Notes under the pieces: generated by a model
Seen by the model: the letters and a program-made list of their open reading frames with translations, nothing else
The model's database searches: none
What the model was told of the DNA's origin: nothing
Shown here: in pieces, positions 1-5,087 of the stretch
Layout of the letters: every line of letters starts with the position of its first letter
Numbering within the stretch: position 1 is the first letter of the stretch
Position numbers and translations under genes: made by a program
NCBI GenBank assembly: GCA_945896935.1
Contig: CAMDER010000111.1
Coordinates: 1-5,959, forward strand
Length of the DNA: 5,959 bases
Direction of reading: 5' to 3'
Source of the DNA: Bifidobacterium breve
GTDB lineage: Bacteria; Actinomycetota; Acidimicrobiia; Acidimicrobiales; Ilumatobacteraceae

Positions 1-75
1 AATCGTCCCGCCGAAGTTCCACTCGGCCCCAAGCGACGTCGCGAGTTTTTAGAACTTCTTAATTCTGCAGCCTGA
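1..75 (+). CDS. Possible C-terminal end of an unknown gene (5' end outside the window)
   Basis: Frame 1 is open from the left edge to a TGA at 73-75 and reads NRPAEVPLGPKRRREFLELL followed by NSAA. This has the look of a real charged, helical C-terminus, while the other two plus frames stop sooner, at 50 and 60. With only 24 codons no family can be named. If real, the gene converges on the minus-strand membrane-protein gene ending at 128, leaving a 52-base gap in which I see no good terminator hairpin. A short open run at an edge can arise by chance, so this is a weak call. Confidence 0.3.
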   Translation, partial: NRPAEVPLGPKRRREFLELLNSAA

Positions 76-127
76 CGTGAACCAATCAACGTCGCGCCCG
101 CGTATTTGCTTGGCGATAAGAGTTCAA

Positions 128-451
128 TCAGAACAATAGACCCATCGACCGCAGCGGCACCACAAAGACCGCCGCGCATACGACCACACACGCCAACCAG
201 AACCAAATTGATCGAGTACTTGACATTTTAGAGTTACACCGACTCACAAACATCAAAACGATAACCAACACTGATAAGAGAACGATCGAAAACCCGAGAA
301 ACCACTTTGGAGCATCACAGAGACTGACGTTTGGATCACTACCCACACCACGGGAAACCCGACACCGTTCATCAACGCCAAGCGATACGGCCCATTGAAG
401 CATCGCTACCGCGGATGCTACGGGCACAACAACGCGGAGTGGTGTCAGCAC
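128..451 (-). CDS. Small three-helix membrane protein of unknown function
   Basis: This encodes 107 residues with three hydrophobic segments at about 7-25, 50-69 and 81-100. The charge pattern (R6 before helix 1; R71, K75 and R80 between helices 2 and 3) suggests the N-terminus is cytoplasmic and the loop at 26-49 faces outside. That loop holds two cysteines, C30 and C45, which could form a disulfide. The start is a GTG at 451-449, chosen because AGAGGG lies eight bases upstream; no other start in frame has comparable support. The gene sits 47 bases after the PLA2-like lipoprotein gene on the same strand and is probably the last member of that cassette. I recognise no family. It could be an anchor or immunity-like partner of the exported proteins, but that is speculation from position only. 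Confidence 0.65.
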   Translation of the reverse strand: MLTPLRVVVPVASAVAMLQWAVSLGVDERCRVSRGVGSDPNVSLCDAPKWFLGFSIVLLSVLVIVLMFVSRCNSKMSSTRSIWFWLACVVVCAAVFVVPLRSMGLLF

Positions 452-459
452 AGGAAATG

Positions 460-465
460 CCCTCT
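460..465 (-). promoter_or_regulatory. Ribosome binding site for the GTG-started membrane-protein gene
   Basis: On the minus strand the bases read AGAGGG, followed by an eight-base spacer to the GTG at 451-449. This is what decides the non-ATG start of the three-helix protein. It lies between the stop of the PLA2-like gene and the GTG, so the membrane protein has its own initiation site. Confidence 0.55.
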
Positions 466-498
466 GGCGTTGGCCAGCTTCGTTAGCGATGGCGTCAT

Positions 499-1080
499 TT
501 AGGCGACCTTCGCAGCAATGTTCACCACGGTGTAGTACAGGTCACGAGTCAGCCGACAATATCCTCTGAGCGTCCAAGCTCGGGAGGCGCAATGCTCCTC
601 CATATCACTGTAGAAGATGTTGTTACCATTGAGGCGATTACCTAGGGTCCAGTACAATCCGAGTGGAGCGCTGATGCAGGGGCCGTTCGAACAGTTCCAG
701 TGCCGATCGAGCCGCTGAAGATTGCGCCAACCGAAGTCGTGCCGAGCACATGGTGCCTTGAAATCAAAGGACAATCCGGTATCTGGGCTATTCGAGCAAA
801 AATCGGTAGTCACATCGAACCAGTAGTTTTTCAATGGTCCCGACGATTGGTCAATGATGGACGTAATCCCTAAATCCCAAAGCACCTGCCCAGTACCCGG
901 GGCCACCTGCAGCAATTCATCCCACTTAGAAAGCATCTGGCTCTTGAAGTTCGACATACTTGTGTAAACCATCTTCTGGTTGTAGGTCGCTAGATCTTCA
1001 GACTCTGAACACGACGACAGCAGGAGACTCAAGGGGACGAGAAGCGTAATACCGAAGTTTCGCTTTCGAAGAAATCTCAT
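499..1080 (-). CDS. Secreted prokaryotic phospholipase A2-like lipoprotein (Phospholip_A2_3 family)
   Basis: This is a 193-residue protein with a lipoprotein signal: basic MRFLRKR, a hydrophobic core at 9-21, and lipobox LSSC with the lipidated cysteine at C24. A PLA2 domain at about 85-190 should hydrolyse the sn-2 ester of phospholipids at the cell surface. The match to the Streptomyces violaceoruber type is detailed: D93-F94-C95, then CARHDFGWRN with C111, H114 (catalytic) and D115 (Ca2+ site), then FYSDM and C164, then C175. C95/C111 are 16 apart and C164/C175 are 11 apart, the spacing of the two conserved disulfides. Two oddities stand out. About 18 extra residues carrying a C130/C135 pair lie after the HD motif, and the position of the catalytic Asp aligns with N153, with no acidic residue anywhere in 126-158. 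Activity may therefore be reduced or altered. The ATG at 1080 overlaps the upstream stop and has a perfect GGAGG. The region at 25-85 is unassigned. Confidence 0.85.
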   Translation of the reverse strand: MRFLRKRNFGITLLVPLSLLLSSCSESEDLATYNQKMVYTSMSNFKSQMLSKWDELLQVAPGTGQVLWDLGITSIIDQSSGPLKNYWFDVTTDFCSNSPDTGLSFDFKAPCARHDFGWRNLQRLDRHWNCSNGPCISAPLGLYWTLGNRLNGNNIFYSDMEEHCASRAWTLRGYCRLTRDLYYTVVNIAAKVA

Positions 1081-1622
1081 CCGGTAACCTCCCCGATTGG
1101 GGGAGAAGTATCGATCCGTGAAGGATCTACCTCGACACCGGCCTTTTTCATGAACTCCACCAAACTGCGTTCGGAAAGCCGAATTTCTTCAAGAACTGGT
1201 GGCAGGACGTTCGCGTACTTGAGTACGAACTCTTCCATGATGGCCGTTCGTTCTCCCCCATCTGCGGCCATATACTTCGCGTCGTATGGCTCCCAGAGTC
1301 GGACCAGAGGCTCGTTGGCCACCATCATCGCATCCTGAAGATTCGAGAACTCTGCTACGAATTTTGCTGAATCATCGGCTGACATCTTCGACATGACCAG
1401 TTGGAGTGATTGTGCGTCGTACCAGGCCACAGGTTCAGAGGATATGAACGCCAAGATCGCCGGATCCACACGACCGGCGTCGACGTCATCCTCTAGTGCA
1501 TCAATCAGGGCAATATCGTCGGGCGACCCTGCATTCTCTCTCAAGGCAGCAGTGGCGGCCACCGAACCTGCTGCTAAAAACATCAGCGCAAGCGCAGCGA
1601 CACCTACGGAACTTCTTCGCAT
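1077..1622 (-). CDS. Secreted acidic protein of unknown function
   Basis: This 181-residue protein has a clear Sec signal peptide: RR at 2-3, a hydrophobic core at about 6-19, and small residues for signal peptidase I around 20-26 (VAA or ATA). The mature part is rich in Asp and Glu, has no cysteine, and looks mostly helical, ending in a flexible Pro/Thr tail (DTSPPIGEVTG). I do not recognise a family. The ATG at 1622 follows AAGGGTGG closely upstream. Its TGA overlaps the ATG of the PLA2-like lipoprotein gene by four bases (ATGA), so the two proteins are probably made together and work in the same compartment. A chaperone, inhibitor or co-factor of the lipase is a reasonable guess, but nothing in the sequence proves it. 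It is the first gene of the cassette, with a candidate promoter about 80-110 bases upstream. Confidence 0.75.
   Translation of the reverse strand: MRRSSVGVAALALMFLAAGSVAATAALRENAGSPDDIALIDALEDDVDAGRVDPAILAFISSEPVAWYDAQSLQLVMSKMSADDSAKFVAEFSNLQDAMMVANEPLVRLWEPYDAKYMAADGGERTAIMEEFVLKYANVLPPVLEEIRLSERSLVEFMKKAGVEVDPSRIDTSPPIGEVTG
1088..1105 (-). promoter_or_regulatory. Shine-Dalgarno of the PLA2-like gene folded into a hairpin
   Basis: Read on the minus strand, CTCCCC (1105-1100 complement) is followed by loop CAATC and then GGGGAG plus G. The two arms are perfectly complementary over six G/C-rich pairs. The 3' arm contains four of the five bases of GGAGG (1088-1092), which sits seven bases before the ATG at 1080. 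The hairpin lies wholly inside the last codons of the upstream secreted-protein gene, 10-26 bases before its stop. Ribosomes finishing that gene would open it, which would tie PLA2 translation to translation of the upstream gene. The base pairing is visible; the regulatory role is inferred. Confidence 0.55.
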
Positions 1623-1700
1623 TTCAGTCCACCCTTCGCCAACCTATTTTCCCAACGTATCACCGCTCAAGTCGGCGTTTAGGGCGGACGACGGACTTAC

Positions 1701-1728
1701 CGAATACCTGAGATACTGGCGTTGTCAA
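1701..1728 (-). promoter_or_regulatory. Candidate sigma70-type promoter for the secreted-protein/PLA2 cassette
   Basis: On the minus strand a perfect TTGACA (1728-1723) is followed after 16 bases by TATTCG (1706-1701), a poor but TA-starting -10. This would place transcription start near 1694, about 70 bases before the ATG at 1622. It lies in the 187-base gap after the propeller gene, which is otherwise featureless: I found no strong hairpin plus T-run there to end the upstream transcript. The -35 match is exact; the -10 is weak. Confidence 0.35.
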
Positions 1729-1809
1729 TGCGCAGTGCGGTGATGGGATCGCGTCATAGGCCAAGTGATGGCTTTCCTGGTTGATCAGCTGCCGCATCCA
1801 TAACTACAG

Positions 1810-2742
1810 TCAAGCACTCCATTCAACCGGAATTTGAAACTCAACAATTTCAGCACTTCGATCGCCGACCCCGTACGACATCACTAAGTGATTCGGGCGT
1901 CTGCTCAGCGCTAGCCCCGCGCAAAACTCCAGACCAGTTTCATCGGAAGCCAGATGAAAAGCTTCCGAGATTTTGCAGTCAGTGAAATCATCATTCCAGC
2001 GCACGAACCGATGCTGATAAGACCGTTGAAATCTATTTGTGGTCGATGGAACAACTTCATGAACAACTGCGATCCAGCCACCAGAAAATCGAATGACCTG
2101 GGAACTACCGCGGAGCTGTAAATTCCCTTTGGCAGAGCGTGATGGCACCAAAGACTTCGTCGCCATATCAAGCCGCAGAACAACTGTTGGATCAACACCC
2201 CACACCCATGCGTGCTCTTCGCCTTCAATGGGCATCCAATTCTTTTCATGCCGATTCGAAGACATTGTTGGCAAAAGAATTCCACCTACCAATTTGGGAT
2301 GATCTGAATCAATATCAATAATCTCTGTCAGCATCATTTGGCAGAGACCATCGGCACGATGTTCACGTACGGTTCCACTAGCAAACCATCGTTCACCCCG
2401 TTGAAATACGCGCAAATCCTCAATCCCATGAACTGGAAACTTCGGTTCACTCAAGCGAATTACTGAGTCATCAAGCGGTGTGCTGCCGACGATTTCCAAA
2501 TCTTCATTGAGTCGTACCAAGTTGTACGACGTACGAATCACGTCACTGCCGTCTCGCCTGACATAAAAGCCGTTTTCGTAGCAATAGTTCACTTGGCGAA
2601 CAAGGCTGACAAAACCAGAATCATTTCGCCGAGCAATTGTCGGATTCATTGACTTCAATAAGTCATTATCTGGATCAAGTAAATGAAGGCGCCGTACGAC
2701 TTGATAAAGATCTGGAAACAAGGCGCTGACAAACAACGCCAT
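1810..2742 (-). CDS. GH130-like five-bladed beta-propeller protein (glycoside hydrolase/phosphorylase-like)
   Basis: This 310-residue protein has no signal peptide and is probably cytoplasmic. Motifs of the GH130/GH43-type five-bladed propeller appear in order: NPTI (33-36) with a strand leading to Y53; HGIEDLRVF (105-113), matching the GIEDPR signature that carries the catalytic acid Asp (here D109); EKNWMP (166-171); GVDP (182-185); RGSSQVI (211-217); a YQHRF strand (242-246); EFCAGLA (272-278); and SYGVGD (289-294). In characterised GH130 enzymes the Asp acts as proton donor for phosphorolysis or hydrolysis of beta-mannosides. Many proteins with this EKNW pattern are uncharacterised and accompany glycan or glycosyltransferase genes, so the substrate is open. 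The Pro of EDPR is Leu110 here. The ATG at 2742 lies six bases after the cysO-like stop, indicating one transcript; the Shine-Dalgarno is weak (GGCGG). Confidence 0.65.
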   Translation of the reverse strand: MALFVSALFPDLYQVVRRLHLLDPDNDLLKSMNPTIARRNDSGFVSLVRQVNYCYENGFYVRRDGSDVIRTSYNLVRLNEDLEIVGSTPLDDSVIRLSEPKFPVHGIEDLRVFQRGERWFASGTVREHRADGLCQMMLTEIIDIDSDHPKLVGGILLPTMSSNRHEKNWMPIEGEEHAWVWGVDPTVVLRLDMATKSLVPSRSAKGNLQLRGSSQVIRFSGGWIAVVHEVVPSTTNRFQRSYQHRFVRWNDDFTDCKISEAFHLASDETGLEFCAGLALSRRPNHLVMSYGVGDRSAEIVEFQIPVEWSA

Positions 2743-2748
2743 TCGAAA

Positions 2749-3024
2749 TCAGCCGCCGGCAACAGCAGGAATGATGCTCACGGTTTCGCCCGCGGGCACC
2801 GGAGTCTCCAGACCCTGCAAGTAACGCACATCGTCGTCAGCCACAAACAAATTCACGAAGCGACGCAAGCCACCATTGTCGTCGAACAAACGATCTTTGA
2901 ATCCGGGGTGTACGGCCTCAAGATTGGCCAACACTTCGCCAAGGGTTGCGCCCTCAACAGCCACGGTGGAATTGCCACCTGACAAGGGACGAAGGGTTGT
3001 CGGAATACGCACGGTCACGGACAT
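2749..3024 (-). CDS. cysO: CysO-like sulfur carrier protein (ThiS/MoaD ubiquitin-like family)
   Basis: This 91-residue beta-grasp protein ends in the diagnostic Gly90-Gly91. In this family the C-terminal carboxylate is adenylated by an E1-like enzyme (MoeZ/MoeB type) and converted to a thiocarboxylate that donates sulfur. It resembles M. tuberculosis CysO closely: an N-terminal SVTVRIPTTLRPLSGG, LRRFVNLFVADDDVRYLQGL at 53-72, and the tail SIIPAVAGG. In that organism CysO-thiocarboxylate serves CysM-dependent cysteine synthesis from O-phosphoserine, and Mec releases the cysteine. Here neither cysM nor mec is adjacent; the co-transcribed gene is the propeller protein six bases downstream. The ATG at 3024 is preceded by TAGGTAGGG about seven bases upstream. 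It is divergent from glycerate kinase, so both promoters should lie in 3025-3103. Confidence 0.88.
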   Translation of the reverse strand: MSVTVRIPTTLRPLSGGNSTVAVEGATLGEVLANLEAVHPGFKDRLFDDNGGLRRFVNLFVADDDVRYLQGLETPVPAGETVSIIPAVAGG

Positions 3025-3103
3025 GCCAAAACCCTACCTACACGGTCAGGAATATCCCAACTAAAACTCTCTCAACTTGTTGACCAACAGCAAGACTGAC
3101 ACC

Positions 3104-4117
3104 GTGCGAGTTTTGGCTGCGGTTGACAAATTCAAAGGAACGGCCAGCGCTGCCGATGTCGCCAAAGCGATCGGCCACGCCTGTTGGGTACTCGGTCACG
3201 ACTGTGACGAACTGGCTTTGGCCGACGGCGGCGAGGGAACACTCGACATTTTGGGTGGAGCAAACCGCGAATCAATTGTGACCGGCCCCCTTGGTGATCC
3301 GGTCAAAACTCAGTGGCGTTTTCATAATGGCACGGCCGTCATTGAAATGGCTCGGGCCTCTGGACTCTCTCTAGTCGGTGGACCAACAAAAAATGATGCA
3401 GTGTCGGCATCGACAACCGGAACTGGCGAACTCATCGACAAAGCCCTAGATCTCGGCGCCGAACGAATCATTGTTTGTTTAGGTGGTTCCGCAACCACCG
3501 ATGGCGGGCTTGGTGCAGTGCGCGCGATTCATGCACCAGCTCGACTGAAGGCAGTCGAGTTTTTAGTGGCCTGCGATGTCACCACACGTTTTGTTGATGC
3601 AGCAAAAGTTTTCGGCCCACAAAAAGGCGCGACACCCAGTCAAGTGCGATTGCTCACCGGTCGCCTCGAACGTTTAGTGCAGATGTATCGCGAGAATTGT
3701 GGTGTTGATGTTTCACAGATTGAAGGCGGCGGTGCCGCCGGTGGTTTGGCAGGTGGGCTTGTTGCCTTAGGAGGCAAGTTGATTCCAGGCTTTGACATGG
3801 TTGCCGATGAATTGAATCTCACCGATCGCTTAAAGAACGCCGACCTTGTGATTACTGGTGAAGGCCAACTTGATCACACGAGTTACGAAGGAAAAGTTGT
3901 GGGAGGCGTCATTGACAACTGCCAGCATTTCAAAACGCCAGTAGCTGCAATCGTGGGTTCATACGAGTTTGATCATGAACTTGATAAAGAATTTACGCGA
4001 CCAAACCCATTGATTTCATTAACAGAAATATACGGTCACGAAAAAGCAATGGCCGAACCGCTGTGGTGCATTGAGCACGCTGCACTTGAATTATTGCGGC
4101 ATTATTCTCCGCAATAA
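3104..4117 (+). CDS. glxK: Glycerate kinase, type II (GlxK/GarK family)
   Basis: This enzyme phosphorylates D-glycerate with ATP (usually to 2-phosphoglycerate in this family), feeding glyoxylate or serine-derived carbon into glycolysis; it is cytosolic. With the GTG start at 3104 it has 337 residues. Motifs in order: VDKFKGT near the N-terminus (7-13), ADGGEGT (40-46), EMARASGL (81-88), TTGTGE (104-109), GGSATTDGG (127-135), ACDVT (156-160), VFGPQKG (169-175), GGGAAGGLAGG (208-218) and ITGEGQLD (250-257). It is shorter than the common 360-380 residues: the loop between GGSATTDGG and ACDVT is reduced, and the usual NPLLGPxGA stretch is shortened to TRFVDAA. I chose GTG because family members normally begin at MRVLxAxDKFKG; a TTG at 3077 would add nine residues. 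Neither start has a good Shine-Dalgarno. The stop lies in the hairpin shared with the converging LytR_C gene. Confidence 0.9.
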   Translation: MRVLAAVDKFKGTASAADVAKAIGHACWVLGHDCDELALADGGEGTLDILGGANRESIVTGPLGDPVKTQWRFHNGTAVIEMARASGLSLVGGPTKNDAVSASTTGTGELIDKALDLGAERIIVCLGGSATTDGGLGAVRAIHAPARLKAVEFLVACDVTTRFVDAAKVFGPQKGATPSQVRLLTGRLERLVQMYRENCGVDVSQIEGGGAAGGLAGGLVALGGKLIPGFDMVADELNLTDRLKNADLVITGEGQLDHTSYEGKVVGGVIDNCQHFKTPVAAIVGSYEFDHELDKEFTRPNPLISLTEIYGHEKAMAEPLWCIEHAALELLRHYSPQ

Positions 4118-4121
4118 TTCA
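4087..4121. terminator. Perfect 13-bp inverted repeat over the ends of two converging genes (candidate bidirectional terminator)
   Basis: TGAATTATTGCGG (4087-4099) and CCGCAATAATTCA (4109-4121) are exact reverse complements around a nine-base loop. The glycerate kinase TAA (4115-4117) and the TGA of the LytR_C gene (4119-4121 complement) both fall in the right arm. Neither side has a T-run, so it is not a textbook intrinsic terminator; T-less hairpins are often proposed as terminators in Actinomycetota. The symmetry and the position at converging ends argue for a two-way transcript end or 3'-end protection. Confidence 0.6.
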
Positions 4122-4724
4122 GGCAGGTGCGACGGTAGTTGTCGTGGTGTCGACTGGTGCTGCGGGCAACGCGCCGGGCAACAATTTGCCGGCAAGGTCG
4201 GTACCCAACATGATCAACACTTGTGCTTCGCCAAGTGAGCCACCTTCAACTGGTGCCGGTGTCGCCACTGGTTGAATTTGTACGCCACCCAAAATTTCGG
4301 CAACTGCTGTTGCACCAGTTTCGTAACCAGGCACGTAGAAGACGACTGTGACACTTTGCTTGCCGTAAGTGACATCAGCGTTGATGGGCTGCGTCACGAT
4401 GAACTGCTCTGACTGCATAGCCGTTGACATCTGTCCAGCCGAACCAGTAATTCCTGACGCGTTGGCAACCATCACTTTAAAACCACTGCGAGGAAGAGTC
4501 GTTGTGTCGGTAGGGGCAACAGTCGACTCAGCAGTTGGGTCGACAACTGTCGTTTCGGTAGCAACCGGCGCAGCGTTGTTATCGCGATCGCGATTGACAT
4601 CACGCAAAATTAAAAATCCGAGCAAAACAGCAATCGCGGCAACAATGATGCTGAGTGTCGTTGAAACGCTGACCCCGTTCGCACCGCCACGACCTGTTGA
4701 TTCGTTGGCATCTTCTGTGTTCAT
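4119..4724 (-). CDS. LytR_C-domain membrane-anchored envelope protein (VirR-like arrangement)
   Basis: This 201-residue protein has a short cytoplasmic N-terminus, one transmembrane helix at about 20-40, then a Thr/Pro/Val-rich extracytoplasmic linker (about 51-78, many TTT and VAPT units). A LytR_C domain follows at about 82-177 (VMVANASGITGSAG at 84-97; VFYVPGYETGATAVAEILGG at 128-147; VLIMLGTDLA at 169-178), and then a Thr-rich tail (DTTTTTVAPA). LytR_C domains occur fused to LytR-CpsA-Psr cell-wall ligases or alone, as in M. tuberculosis Rv0431/VirR, which affects envelope integrity and vesicle release. The ATG at 4724 overlaps the DUF3263 stop as ATGA and has a strong GGAGGG. The preceding DUF3263 gene matches the mycobacterial Rv0430-Rv0431 order. 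It likely acts in peptidoglycan or cell-envelope maintenance; the molecular role is unproven. Confidence 0.82.
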   Translation of the reverse strand: MNTEDANESTGRGGANGVSVSTTLSIIVAAIAVLLGFLILRDVNRDRDNNAAPVATETTVVDPTAESTVAPTDTTTLPRSGFKVMVANASGITGSAGQMSTAMQSEQFIVTQPINADVTYGKQSVTVVFYVPGYETGATAVAEILGGVQIQPVATPAPVEGGSLGEAQVLIMLGTDLAGKLLPGALPAAPVDTTTTTVAPA

Positions 4725-4981
4725 GCTTGTAACCCTCCGGACTCAGAAGCGCCATCTAGACGCATACGACGACGTCGCTCGCGAGCTCTTTGTAAGCGGC
4801 GGACAACAAGAGGATCGTACGCCAATGCTTCGTCGGTATCCAGCAGTCTGTTCAATTCGTTGTAGTAATCGTCGGCAGAACAACTGAAGCGCTCACGCAA
4901 CATCGAGTCCTTGACGCCATCTTCGGTCCACCAGCCCCGTTCAAAATCAAGGATTGCTTGTTCACGTTCGCTTAAGGACAT
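4721..4981 (-). CDS. DUF3263 family small protein
   Basis: This 86-residue, mostly helical, highly charged protein has no signal peptide or membrane segment. It carries the DUF3263 pattern: LSEREQAILDFERGWW near the N-terminus (3-18), then RERFSCSADDYYNELNRLL (29-47), and a basic helix VVRRLQRARERRRRMR (59-74). The family is small and essentially actinobacterial, and its biochemical role is unknown; the layout resembles a short helix-turn-helix-like fold plus a basic tail, so nucleic-acid binding is possible but unproven. It overlaps the LytR_C gene by four bases (ATGA), as Rv0430 adjoins Rv0431 in M. tuberculosis, which suggests a functional link to the envelope protein. The ATG at 4981 follows AGGCTTAGGG a few bases upstream. 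It is divergent from uridine kinase, with about 100 bases between the starts. Confidence 0.85.
   Translation of the reverse strand: MSLSEREQAILDFERGWWTEDGVKDSMLRERFSCSADDYYNELNRLLDTDEALAYDPLVVRRLQRARERRRRMRLDGASESGGLQA
4733..4738 (-). promoter_or_regulatory. Strong ribosome binding site for the LytR_C gene
   Basis: GGAGGG on the minus strand sits eight bases before the ATG at 4724, inside the last codons of the DUF3263 gene. Together with the ATGA overlap it fixes the start and indicates coupled translation of the two genes. Confidence 0.7.
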
Positions 4982-5087
4982 GCCCTAAGCCTGCCCGTTG
5001 GAGGTGCCCCAATACAAGCACCGACGAAAACCATTTCCCACCGACAAGGGTGCTATGAGAGCCGCCAGCGACTACTCTCCACTGTGC

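Noticed and set aside
33..42. Palindrome GCGACGTCGC followed by GAGTTTTT, terminator-like
   Set aside because: A 10-bp palindrome with no loop gives only a three- to four-pair stem, and it lies inside the possible plus-strand coding end.
1393..1743. 116-residue plus-strand open frame opposite the secreted-protein gene
   Set aside because: Its Ser/Ala-rich composition is the mirror of a signal peptide and acidic protein; the minus-strand gene has a signal peptide, Shine-Dalgarno and coupling.
1741..1809. Possible terminator after the propeller gene
   Set aside because: Only four- to five-pair stems could be drawn and there is no T-run.
499..2742. Horizontal transfer of the PLA2/propeller region
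   Set aside because: By eye its base composition is not clearly different from the flanking housekeeping genes, and no integrase, IS end or flanking repeat is visible.
4369..4887. 172-residue plus-strand open frame opposite the LytR_C and DUF3263 genes
   Set aside because: It is antisense to two genes with clear families, has low-complexity composition mirroring the Thr/Val linker, and shows no motif or ribosome site.
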